Below are positions 50,401-62,048 of a stretch of DNA of 64,000 nucleotides, piece by piece (the first letter of the stretch is position 1; every line of letters starts with the position of its first letter). The translations under genes and the position numbers were made by a program. Location of the stretch: NCBI RefSeq assembly GCF_963422355.1, contig NC_085098.1, forward strand, positions 6,071,265-6,135,264, read 5' to 3'. The notes beneath the pieces are model-generated. The model was not told where the DNA came from. It ran no database searches and saw only the letters and a program-made list of their open reading frames with translations. Source of the DNA: Corticium candelabrum (taxonomy: Eukaryota > Porifera > Homoscleromorpha > Homosclerophorida > Plakinidae).

Positions 50401-52510
50401 AAAGACTTGTATGATACTCCATCATTACAAGATATAGTGTTGCCTTGATGTATGTAGAGTCATAACTACGTTCATTCCAAATCTGCAAACACAAGATAGT
50501 TGTAAAAAGAAAACCCTCAGATTCTGTTTCATTTAAGTCTGACCCCAACATAGTCAATGTCCAAATTATAATACTTCTTTGCACCAAGTACCCATTTAAC
50601 AACGTACTCAGCAGTCTGATTGGGAAACTTATATGGACTGCCAGATCCATTGCCAACCTGTACACACAGCATATCATGTATATGGCATAAACTCCATTCC
50701 CCTAAACATATGTAGTATGCATACCCATGCTGGAAAACCCCATGACAAACCATACAACTTGATGTTAGGATTTCTCTGTAAATCACATACGCACATCACT
50801 ATAGAAACAAACGCGGTCTAGACACATCCAGTATAATTAAAGCAGACATTGACAAAGAATTCAACTAATGCTTGTTTCACATCCAAGTCTGCCAGAAATA
50901 ATTGTTTTCTACAGACCTTGATGTCATACGGTCTAAAGAAGAACGCCTTCCATGCAATATGTTAAACTGTAGAAGTGCTTGACCTATCTACCAATATATT
51001 GAAAGTACGGCTTTTCCATGACAATTCCCTTTAACTACATATAACACTAGCCTCAACTACATAAAGAAGCCTTGCAAATTAAGTTCTCAAACTAATGTCT
51101 TTCTGAACAAAGGAAGCCGCATGAATATAACATTGTATATGGTATGTAATATGACAATAGTAATTGAAGCTGTGTTTACACCCTTGCTTCCACAGCTATG
51201 AGCCCTCTGAAACCCATGTGCACACGACAAACATTGTCTAAACCACACATTTAGATGCCATTTTGCTTCTACCGGTAATCATGCAATTTGTAAAGTCTAT
51301 CTAAAATCGTACAAAGCAAGTGACGTTTGACATCACCACAAAGTCCATAATGCTGTTACTAAAGTATATAGTTTGTAATTGTCAAACTAATGAGAGTTAT
51401 CACATACGAGATATAAATGTATTGTCTATTTCCAGCAAGATCTACCAATTGCAAACACGAATTACATGTGCAACTGTTCTGATAAAACGTCTTTCATAAA
51501 TGTTGGCAGCTAGTTCTGATTGGTGGTTTGTCCATTGTCTGTGGTTGTCATGAACAACCAAACACAATAGAGTGCTCCATGATTGCATGGACTGCACCAA
51601 GGGCATAGTGCATTCCTGAGCATGACAAACATAGCTATATATAGTTGACTATGTAGACACAAACCAAGCCTTATACATTTTGAGAAGTAATGTTACTGTT
51701 ACAAAATTGTTTCTTATTGGCTCATAGCTAGAATTGCTAATTCACTTACGAACAAATAGCATGTCTAAAATGCAAACATAATTAAACATAGACAAGCCTA
51801 CTGAGCAATGCATGTTCCCTGTGCTGCTGTTCAAGAACAATAATTTAACATCAGTATTTTCATATGATCCCTGTAATCAAATCTGCTTCTGCCTACCTTC
51901 TTTGCTTCCACCATAAGCATCCACTCATATCCCGTCTGGTAGTTTTCCTCATCGCGACTGTGCATGTGAGATGATTCAGTTCCATCTAAAAGAACATGGC
52001 AATTTACTAGTAATGATTTTGTTACAATGTGTAACATGCTCCAAATACACCTGTGCTCTGAGCATCACCTCCTATTTCCACTTTTAGAATCTGCAGGGCA
52101 GCTCCAAAATTTGGTTTGAACAAATAATCAAGAATTTGACCAAGCTGCTCTTGTGGGTAATTAGATAATAGACGTGAAGACTTGACATAATTAAAAATAA
52201 TTTAGTAAATCAATATACTCACTAGAGCTTAATCACAATTAACAAAGAACGATTTTAGTTACAACCACAAGTACATCTAGAGTAGATATATAGTAAGTAC
52301 ACTAAACTTTATTAACCGCATAGGAAATGCAAACGCCCAATTGCAAAAACCATCTAGGGAAGTCGATATCCTTACAGCGCCAGCACTGAGACCGCCAATT
52401 CCATCAAACTTTCGACCCAAACCAACGCTGTCATCCAGTACGTATTGACCACTGGCAAACACCACTGCAAATGCAAAGAAAAACAGTACCGTCTTGGCTC
52501 GCGGTGCCAT
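47483..52510 (-). CDS. GALC: Galactocerebrosidase (GH59) with C-terminal ricin-B-type lectin, copy A
   Basis: A lysosomal glycosidase removing galactose from galactosylceramide. The start ATG at 52510 opens a signal peptide ([15 protein letters not shown]), then [20 protein letters not shown] as in human GALC. Exons run through 52051-52182, 51896-51986, about 50700-50775, 50548-50659, 50460-50500, 50258-50385, 50045-50166, 49768-49893, 49545-49684, 49236-49325, 49005-49149, 48750-48942, 48545-48703, 48402-48479 and 48196-48335. The acid/base Glu in IWNERSY and the nucleophile Glu in ASEDYST are both present. The GALC lectin-like domain ends at [11 protein letters not shown]. Beyond the human end there are about 140 more residues (48130 to 47483): [30 protein letters not shown] and [10 protein letters not shown], the Q-x-W and CLD pattern of a ricin-B lectin. 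The exon [13 protein letters not shown] appears to end at a GC donor. Tandem with copy B. Confidence 0.9.
50776..51895. other. Long intron of GALC copy A
   Basis: 1.1 kb intron, much longer than the others in this gene and than the matching intron in copy B (about 80 bp). No open frame or recognised element seen. Confidence 0.5.
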
Positions 52511-52944
52511 TTTGAGTAGGTTGTGCTTACGCTAGGCGCATGATAGACGCGTTTTCCCGTCTCTAATTCGTCCTCGTAGTTAATTAGTAAGAAGAAGAAG
52601 CCTTCGTCTTTCGGCTTGGTGATTCAATCAGCCATGAATTGACCTAACACTATACAGCTAATAGTTGGCGCATTCATACTGGTTCTGTCCGGAACTCTAG
52701 GGTAATTAATTAATTTTTAACCTAAATGTATATAGATTTCTTTAATTACATCCCAACTTGCATGGAAGTGTGTACACTGTACCTACCTGTACGTGTATTC
52801 GTCTACAGAGACTATATGATCACAGCAAAGACATTTCAGTTAATTACAATTTACTTATAACTACGAAAATCTGCTTGACGAATACACAAATGCATGAAAG
52901 TAGAAAATCCATTGCAATGCTCAAATTAGATATATATATCAACA
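52511..52944. other. Intergenic between tandem GALC genes
   Basis: Holds the 5' flank of copy A and 3' flank of copy B. TTAATTAA-rich, nothing else recognised. Confidence 0.55.
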
Positions 52945-55900
52945 TCAACGGCATACTGCAAGGTAAGTGTTATCCAATTGAGTGGTGATAAGACCAGGTC
53001 CAGATGAGATAATCCACTGCTGATTGGCACCTAATAGATAGACATGCACATATTAGTACATGTATAGTCTGAAAATGAAGAAACAATACTACACACCACC
53101 ATTGCAAGGCCACAACTCCACTTCTGCACCTTCACTTGTATCCATGTTCATGATGTCCAAACAGTTGTTGTTTTGCTAAAATTATAGTTTACAATACTTT
53201 TTCAGACATATGTTTGTCACAAACAAGAATGCAAACCTTTAGTTTCAACAACATATGAGCTTTGTCATACAAATATGTTTGAGTTGAGGAACCTAGAATA
53301 GAATTCAATCTAGGTAGAGTGTATTTAGTGACACATGTACCACATCCAGGCAGGAACATGTGCCAACCAATCAATATACTCACCAGATTGACATTTTTCA
53401 ATGACAACGTTTGAGCCTCCAACAGATGTCTTTCCACTAAGGTCAAGACAGAGCGACGTATTGACTAGCTGAATAGTGCCATCATTGTTCATTTGCCACA
53501 TCTGATGAAATGACAGACTGCAGGATGCCTTGTACTACACTAACGCAACACACTGACCTTGTTAGTTGACTGGGCACTCATCACAACACTCTGACCAGCA
53601 GAGGGCTGAGATAAGCATGGTAAAGCACCTGCATGAGGTTTAAATATCTCAATAAGTAAGCACACTGTCTACAGTTAGTCATATGTTTGTACTTGAATTC
53701 ACATAAAAGTTGTCAAACTGAGCATAGTCAAATGATGATGTTCCAATAGCTGCCCAACCACTACTGCTGCCAGTGAAGCTGTCTGTCTGGTAAACTATTT
53801 TTCCATCAATCATTGCTATGGCTGTCTGTTTCTACACAATGATTAAACTCCCATAAATTTTGAAGCAGAAATTAATATGTAGTCAACACAACTCTTACCA
53901 GCACATGTACAGACAATGTGAACCACTGGCCTGCCTTGCCATGCCCATCCCCTTTACTGAGAACTTTCTTACCAGCTGGAACGAAGAAGCTTAATTAACT
54001 AGTCAATACCATACAATCATAGAGACAGTACCCATGCACTCACCCAGGTCTGATGTTATAGTAAATGGACCATCAGAACTCACCCAGAGGAAGAAGCCAT
54101 CTGTACCAGCTATTCCACAACCTCCAGTATGAACACGAGCAGCAACAAAGACTGACGTGTTCTTCTCAACCATTCCTTCCACTGACACATTCACATCTTG
54201 CCTGATTATAGCAAACCAGATAATACACCCACATCTAAGCAATTAGAAAAATGTTATAGTAGCTGCACCAGCTTTGATCTCCTAGTAGACTGATTGGTTG
54301 GTTCGCATCGTTACACCACGTTATTGGTCGCTCCAATACAACCTGACGCATCACCTTACCATGAGATGATTTGGTATCGTAAATCTCAAATACACCACTT
54401 TGGTCAGCAAAATTTGCTGCTTCACTATATTCAGCATAAGCTAACAAAAAATGGAAACAAATGTAAAGTTTGGTGTTAACTTAATGCATAAGCTGAAACT
54501 AACAATCAAAGTCATCATGATATGGTACAGGAAATGGTGCAGGATTCGGGACATTGGTGTAGTTGCCTTTCTTCTGACCAGTTGTTGTGCTGAGCGTCCA
54601 AATACTATCAACATCTAAGGATAAACTGAATTTCCCTCCAGCAACCTAACGACATGCACAAAGACATCTGAAACAGCCATGCCTTGATAACAAACACAAA
54701 TTTGAGTTAGACCAATAAGTTTCTGTATAAGGTGTAGGGCCGATAAAATATAACACAGTTAGTTACATGTCAAAAATCATCTTGGCGACTTAGGCTGCCT
54801 TTGTATGAATTTTTTTATGATCATTGCATAGGAAGAACTACACTTGCCTGATTGTTAGCTTTAATAATGCACCATGACATACTTGTCCCTCAACCGTTAA
54901 TATGTGGCAAGACAAACTATACAAATATTTTACTCGAAAGTTAATTGCACCATCAGTTACAAATTAAATCGTGTTTATTTCTGTTTACCTCTACAACTTA
55001 CAAAACAGCCACATTAACAACTAACAATCTTCATGGTCTGGATATGCAAAAGGGCTGAATTCCAGTACTTCACTTTTGTTAGTTTCAAATGTAAGAAATC
55101 ATCAGTAACATAAGACTGTACTGTCAACATACCTCGATGTCACTCATCTGCTTAAAATAGATTGTGCCATTGCCTGTGAAGTCATGGTGTGTTCGCCACA
55201 CATGCAAAGTTTTGATATTTGCCTGTGCACATGTACATACCAATAATTTAATACGGTCGATTTCACAGCACTCAACAGGTTGTATACCAAACTGCCTTTC
55301 AGTTCGAAACTGGCTGTCTGATTTGCAACACTATAAGGTGACAGTCTCGGTCGAATACACACAGAGTGGTCATGACTCTAACATACCAACACAATTGCAC
55401 GTCATAACACTTAGTATATGAACACACATCAAAATCACATGTTCTAACCATTGTCTCTATAACAATAGTACCATCTTTCTTGTCCGGTGATATGAGAGTG
55501 ACATAACTTCCTCCATTGTTAAGATGGCCAACACCATATCCATGCTTTAGATATGACCATCCTGGTTGGGTAAACTGTGTTGTGTGTGCTGTTTCAAATA
55601 ATTCAAACCAACAGTTAATTAAGTATCACTAAAATGTTATATAAACTTTATCACAAAAAAACATAATTTTCAGTGAAGATATACCTGCACCCCAGATAGG
55701 ACTTTCCACATCATAGTGACCAGTCCAGGGATGGACTGCTGTCATGAGACCATCTCGATAAAAAGGAAGACCTGAATAATAGCTGGCAATTAAATTCCAG
55801 GATATGGTGCTGTTGAAGTAACGAAAAATTTGTTGACTTCAAGTGAGAATACTTTCTAGAAAGCTACCTTGTCATGTTGCCATTGACATAGTTCTGATTC

Positions 55901-57578
55901 AACAGCTGTCAACACCACAATCACTATAGCAAGCATGCGGCATTAATTAAAACATTGCATCTGCTCACTCTGGCCCAACAGCCTCCGCCAGTCAGGTCAT
56001 TGTATGTGCTGTAGTCTTCACTTGCCCACAATTGTTTCCCAGTCATCACAGCATCCGATGAACTAGTCGTTCCTGGATAATGTGCACTAAAAGAAAAACA
56101 ACAATTGTTTATCAAATTTACTAGGTGAAGTAATATAATCATCCACCACAAATATAATATCAATAAGATAGCATGGCAGTCCACATACCCAATAATGTCA
56201 ACGGCGTTGGCAAGGTCGGGATCTTTCAGTATATTGCCAGCAATATCCCAACCACCATCGTGAGCAACAATACGTGTGTGCTGCAACTTGTTCTCATCCA
56301 AGGTATGACGCAACACCTGCAAGCGTTGCAAAATGATTTGCATGACTACACTCATTTCAAGACATAAAGTGTTGCCTTGATGTATGTAGAGTCATAACTA
56401 CGTTCATTCCAAATCTACAAACACAAGATATTTTATAAGAATACCTCACAGTTTCTGTTTCATTAAGTCTGACCCCAACATAGTCAATGTCCAAATTATA
56501 ATACTTCTTCGCACCAAGTACCCATTTGACAATGTATTCAGCAGTCAGATTCGGAAACTTGTATGGACTGTCAGAACCATTGCCAACCTGTACAGGGTAC
56601 ACATTGTACGTACATAGCATGAACTCCATTTCTTTAATTAAGTTACATATATACATACCCATGCTGGATAAGCCCATGACAAACCATACAATTTGATGTC
56701 AGGATTTCTCTGTAAATAAATTAACACTAATATTTTCATATAAGCCCTGCATGTAATTAGTTCATTTTCTTCTGCTTACTAACTTACCTTCTTTGCTTCC
56801 ACCATCAACATCCACTCATATCCCCTCTGGTAGTTCTCCTCGTCATGACTGTGCATGTGAGATGATTCAGTTCCATCTGAAACAACACGACAAGTTACAC
56901 TGATAATGTATAGTCTTGGTACAATGTGTAACATGTTCCCGAATCACGCATGTACGCATAACATGTACCTGTGCTCTGAGCATCACCTCCTATTTCCACC
57001 TTCAGAATCTGCAGTGAAGCTCCAAAGTTTGGTTTGAACAAATAATCAAGAATTTGACCAAGCTGCTCTTGTGGGTAGTTGGACAGTAAACGAGAAGTTG
57101 CCTTAAAAATTAATAAGCAAATCAAGATATATGTAAATGTAATCACAAGAAGAATTTAAAAGATTGTCTTAAGTAATAATTTAAAGAACTTTGTTTATTT
57201 TTGTACATTACTGCTGCAACAACCATTTCAATCCAAATGTGTACGCAGCCAGCCCCGCCCCCTTTTGACTTCCGTTGGCGGGGAGATCTGACTAAAAACT
57301 ACAATACAGCGGTGATAATGCAGTTAAGCAATTTTGATTCCCCCAGTGCCATAAACATAACGATTTTAACTGTACACCGCAAAGACCGAAGATTACGACA
57401 AAAGTGTACACGAACACCACTAACTAATTAAAAACCAAGATTTAAACTTTACACCGCCTCCACTGAGACCGCCAATTCCATCAAACTTTCGGCCCAACCC
57501 GACGCTGTTATCCAGTACGTATTGACCACTGGCAAGAACAGCTACAGATGCAACGAAAAACGGTATAGTCTGTGCCAT
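52945..57578 (-). CDS. GALC: Galactocerebrosidase (GH59) with C-terminal ricin-B-type lectin, copy B
   Basis: Paralogue of copy A with the same exon plan. The start ATG at 57578 opens the signal peptide [18 protein letters not shown], followed by [20 protein letters not shown]. Matching parts include [53 protein letters not shown] (acid/base Glu), [17 protein letters not shown] (nucleophile Glu), [40 protein letters not shown] and [11 protein letters not shown], then the ricin-B tail ending about [20 protein letters not shown] and a stop at 52945. Large parts (for example 53700-54500 against 48200-49000) are nearly identical to copy A, introns included, which points to a recent duplication or gene conversion. 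An intron at about 54650-55130 is longer than in A. The same GC donor follows [13 protein letters not shown]. Both catalytic residues are kept, so it is likely functional. Confidence 0.9.
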
Positions 57579-57994
57579 TTTGAGTAAGCAGTACGCTAGG
57601 CGCATACTAGAACGCGTTCTTCGTCGATATAATTCGTCGTGGTATCGCGCAGCCAGCCCCGCCCTCTTTTCGACTGGGCCGGGAATCTGTACGTCGAAAT
57701 CGTCACATGAAAATTGACCAACTCTAATTTACGTACAAATATGTAGACAAGAAGTTGTATAATAAGTGCGTTCGTTTTGGCTGAAAGCTCTAAGATTAAT
57801 TTCTTTTAGATACTAACCGAAACTAATTATGTAGTTGCCATAGTGATGTTGTGTGAGTAATTGTACAGTGTACGCTAGCCCTGCCCTGCATGTGTTATCA
57901 TTGCATACTTGGTTCAGTAGCACAGTCTACAAATTACGTTAGCCGTCTATACACGTTACTATTTTATTGCCAATAATTAAAACGAAGACTTAAA
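57579..57994. other. Intergenic, GALC copy B upstream region
   Basis: Contains GCAGCCAGCCCCGCCCTCTT (57649-57668), which is repeated with few changes in the first intron of GALC copy B at 57246-57265. It may be a GC-box-like promoter element or a remnant of duplication. Confidence 0.4.
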
Positions 57995-58498
57995 TTACAG
58001 CGGAATAAAGCTGCCGTATCTATCTGTCACTTCATTTTGCTGTCTAGGCGTGCACGGACTATGTGCACATGCCTCTATTAGCTCTGCAGATTGAAGTGGT
58101 TGACGACTATGGCTGGACATCACTGCTTCTTCGTCATGGTCTTCATCAATCGTTTCCAATGTAGGTATCCACATTCTCCTAATTCCATATTGAATTTGCA
58201 TCACGTAACCGATGCTGCTGTGTCGTTTCCACCACTTGCCACTGAGATTTTCCGTTGGTGGAGAACGGGAAGGATCAAATATACTTGAACTAAACTGAAG
58301 TAAGGGTCGAGGATCATAGTTCGCGTATTTCTTGTATCTCTTCCAGATGAGCCACACAATGATACCGACAACGAACAAGCCGCCCAATAGGCCAAACACT
58401 ATGATGATAACCTGCGTTGAAGACAGCGCTCCTGTCGAATGCTGCTCAGGAAATAAAGCCTGCTGATGTTGTGGCTCCGTGACTACAGTAGTGGCCAT
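57995..58498 (-). CDS. Small single-pass membrane protein, unrecognised
   Basis: 167 codons in one exon from an ATG at 58498 (MATTVVTEPQ) to the stop; an upstream in-frame ATG at 58546 is also possible but lies in poorer context. Short Thr/Gln-rich outside part, one membrane helix (VIIIVFGLLGGLFVVGIIVW), a basic stop (LIWKRYKKY), then about 110 cytoplasmic residues with Pro/Ser-rich and acidic (TIDEDHDEE) segments. No domain recognised. No signal peptide, so probably an N-out type III protein. It could be the last exon of a longer gene. Confidence 0.5.
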   Translation of the reverse strand: MATTVVTEPQHQQALFPEQHSTGALSSTQVIIIVFGLLGGLFVVGIIVWLIWKRYKKYANYDPRPLLQFSSSIFDPSRSPPTENLSGKWWKRHSSIGYVMQIQYGIRRMWIPTLETIDEDHDEEAVMSSHSRQPLQSAELIEACAHSPCTPRQQNEVTDRYGSFIPL

Positions 58499-58762
58499 AA
58501 TGATACCCAAGACGGACCTAAAGCCAAATTGTGACGTCACAAACAAAAATACAAATATGAATGCAAAGTACTAATAGTATTGCAAAAAAGACTAGCAGAA
58601 CTTTTCTCAAAGGCTCAACTACTTTGGCGTGTGTCTGTGGGTATGTTACATTCACTTACATCATATGTTTGTATGTGTGTATGTTCTATGTAGTAATGTG
58701 TGTGCTTGGTTATCTTTGTCTTGCCAATTGAACCTCAAACAAACGTCAACAATAGACAATAC

Positions 58763-58902
<140 letters not shown>

Positions 58903-59059
58903 CCAAGATTCCAACGTTCATGGCATATTTCTCTCATTTGCGAGAGGCTGTACCTGTTGGTACGAAGTGAAATATATTATTATGTGTTGTGCTCAACCAG
59001 ATCAGTCTGGTTTGTAAAGTCTATTACAAGTACCGGAAGCAAACCCTGCTTCAGAAGTA

Positions 59060-59998
59060 CTTAGACCATCACAGCTGTCTAGAAAGAAGACATGACTTTA
59101 CAAAGGATCCGAATAGATCCCAGAAGCACTGTTTTCTGTAAGTGCTGCAGGTTGTGATGACCTGGAATAATGTCCAGCCACCGTGCAATACCTGCGTGCA
59201 CTGTGCCCAAAGCTCCCAAGACCACGGAACCACCAATGTTCGACAATGCCACATGCAGCTTATCTCCACTCGCAAATCGCTGTACTTCACCAACTTCTCA
59301 GCATGTTTCTTGCCAATGTTGCCATCAGCAGGACAGCTGATATCAATAAGAAGACAAATGTGTGTCTTCCTATTTCTGAGACAGATGTCAGGACGATTGG
59401 CTTTGATCTTCCTGGCAGTGGGGATGGTGGTATCCTACATCATAGTAATGTCATCCGTCTCCACAAGTCTATCAGGATGATGCCGGTACCATCTGCTCTC
59501 CACTGGAACCCCAAAATGGCGACAAACATCCCAGTGAATGATGGAGGCCACCTGATTGTGTCGATCAGTGTAGTCCGTCGGTGCCAAAGCACTACAGCCT
59601 GCCACAATGTGGTCGACTGTCTCCAGGCCTACACTGTACATGCAGCAAGTAGGACTGACATCACGATGTAGAATCTTGCGCTCATAGTACTGAGTCCAAA
59701 GAGCTTGGTCTTGAGCAGCAACAACCAGTCCCTCAGTTGCAGCAGGAAGATTCGCTGCCTTTAGCCATCAGTAGGTCTCTTTCATGTCCACAGGCGGTTG
59801 CTCAGTGAGACGACAATACTGCCCGTGCATAGGCTTCCCGCTCCAGGACCACACACGAAGAGAACTGCAACACGTACGGTAATGTCTCGCATCTGTTTCA
59901 GGCGCTTGCTCGAAGCCACCTTCAACCGAGATGGATGCATTCCTGTGTAAGTTCTGCGACTTGTCGTCCAAAGCAAGACTTCTCCGCAGCTGTGCAGT
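59060..59998 (-). mobile_element. 5'-truncated LINE fragment (family C)
   Basis: On the minus strand, in interrupted frames: AATEGLVVAAQDQALWTQYY, then a zinc-knuckle-like end CMYSVGLETVDHIVAGCSAL, APTDYTDRHNQVASIIHWDV, and after a break NRPDICLRNRKTHICLLIDI and KYSDLRVEISCMWHCRTLVV. This is the familiar C-terminal end of a non-LTR retrotransposon reverse transcriptase polyprotein of metazoans. At least two frame breaks. Truncated on its 5' side at a (TTA)n run (60001-60052). Confidence 0.75.
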
Positions 59999-60000
59999 AT

Positions 60001-60002
60001 TA

Positions 60003-60052
<50 letters not shown>
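60001..60052. repeat. (TTA)n microsatellite
   Basis: About 17 TTA/ATT units at the broken 5' edge of the LINE fragment. Confidence 0.95.
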
Positions 60053-60053
<1 letters not shown>

Positions 60054-60123
60054 AGCAAGTAGACAACGGTTTCATTACTGGTGTTTATTATAGCTGTACA
60101 TATCAGAATAGTGAATAAATAGA

Positions 60124-61988
60124 TCAGCGCCTCGTGTAGCTACTAATCCAGTCAACAAAATTTGAGACCTTCGTATACACTCCATATTTATGTGGTTCTC
60201 CACAACCTACACCCCAGCTGGTGATGCCAGTTAGTATGTATTTTCCATCAATTTGAGATCTAACAACGAGAGGTCCACCGGAATCAGCAACACAGGCATC
60301 TCGTCCACCTTCAACCAAACCAGCACAAAGCATGTTGTCAGTCACAGCTCCTCCATGTGACCTGGCTTCATTACAAATGCTTGTACTAACAATAGGGACA
60401 GAGACTTCCTGCAAAACATTAGAAAACCTATTGCCAGAGCCTCCCAGCTTGCCCCAGCCTGTCACAATTCCAGTTGTTCCAGGTTGTTGGAATGAATTGG
60501 TTCTATTATGTGGTAGACAAATGGGACGAGCATATGCTGATACTCTAATTGGTTCCTTCAGATGAATCAAAGCTATATCACTATCATACGTGTCTGGTCT
60601 GTAGTTGGGATGGATCACCACGTCATCGATGACGCCGATCTGTTCCACAAGAGACGGTGGCTGTCGTTTATGAGCTCCAACTCTCACAATCAATGAAGAA
60701 AACGGACTCTCTTCGCTCTTCTGGAGGCAATGAGCTGCTGTTACAATAGTCCGTTCTGACAACAGAGATCCTCCGCACCAAACGTCTCCTTGGGCCCTTT
60801 CCAACATCACCTGCCATGGCCACTCACCCGGATCTGCGTCATCACCACCAACAATACGACGTATCCGTTTACGAGAAGCTCGTCTAGGAGGTTTTTTTAA
60901 ACTGGAAACTCCACACACAGGAACACAATTTGGTTGTTCTCCGCTCCAACGGCTATCTGATCCACACTCTCTCACTGCACTTCCCGATGTCACAGTATAC
61001 AAGTCAGCACAAGCATACTCCACTCTGGTCTCACTCTCTCTCACAACCTCGACATTTGGCAGAAAAAGTGGAAGAATACCACAACTACCAACTGATCACA
61101 CAAAATCTTATTAGACACCGACTATTTACTCAATAAATTCAACACAGTACAATATACATTCTAAAATTTATTAACATAATTTCAGCACCTTTTCTTAGTT
61201 GAAATTCTTGTGTTGCAGTTCCCGCAGTACTGTCCACTTTACATTGATAGCTGCCGTAGTCACTAGACGTAACGGTTTCTATTATGAGGATGCTTGCTAG
61301 CCCCTTGTTCATCACGTGTACTCGTTCCGTCAAAAAGATGGAGTGTCCGTCTTTCAACCAGGTCACAGTGGGAAACGGGTCGCCTATAAACGTGCACGTT
61401 ACTTCGACGTGATCACTCTCAGCAGCTCGTTTGTCTGCTATTGCCATTACCGCCGGAGGAACTAGATATGCAACCGATGAGTTAACTAGGCAAGTCAGAG
61501 TGTTAATATTCTCTGCAGTGTCTTACGGAAACACGTTGAAAGACGACCCGACCAGTCGCCATTGCCTTGGCATAGGCGAGAAGCAGAGCCGGTCAGCGAG
61601 AAGCCGGGATGACAAGTAAACAGCATGTGCAAACCTTGAATGGTTTTGTGACCATGATGAAACGGTCCTGGATCACTGCACGTTGGTGAGAGAGATACAT
61701 CACCAACAGACGACAGCAAAACTTGTTCAAGATCTAACCAGTTATAGGAAATCAGTAAGTTTCCACAAGCGTGCATAAACGAAAAGAAACATTGAGAGCA
61801 GCTACCTTTTGCAGACAGACAGACAGACAGACACACAGATAAAGACTGCAAGTGTCAATCATTTTGAGGACCAGACTATCTTTTAGGTTTATTTTCATGT
61901 AGTAAGAACTTCATTGTAATCATTGAACTTTGTTCTTACCTTGCTGCTGATGGTTATTGTAGTTATCATTGTTCAAAATATAAGACAA

Positions 61989-62048
<60 letters not shown>

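Noticed and set aside
59142-59671. Two long overlapping plus-strand frames
   Set aside because: Shadow of the LINE fragment on the minus strand, which matches known retrotransposon ends.
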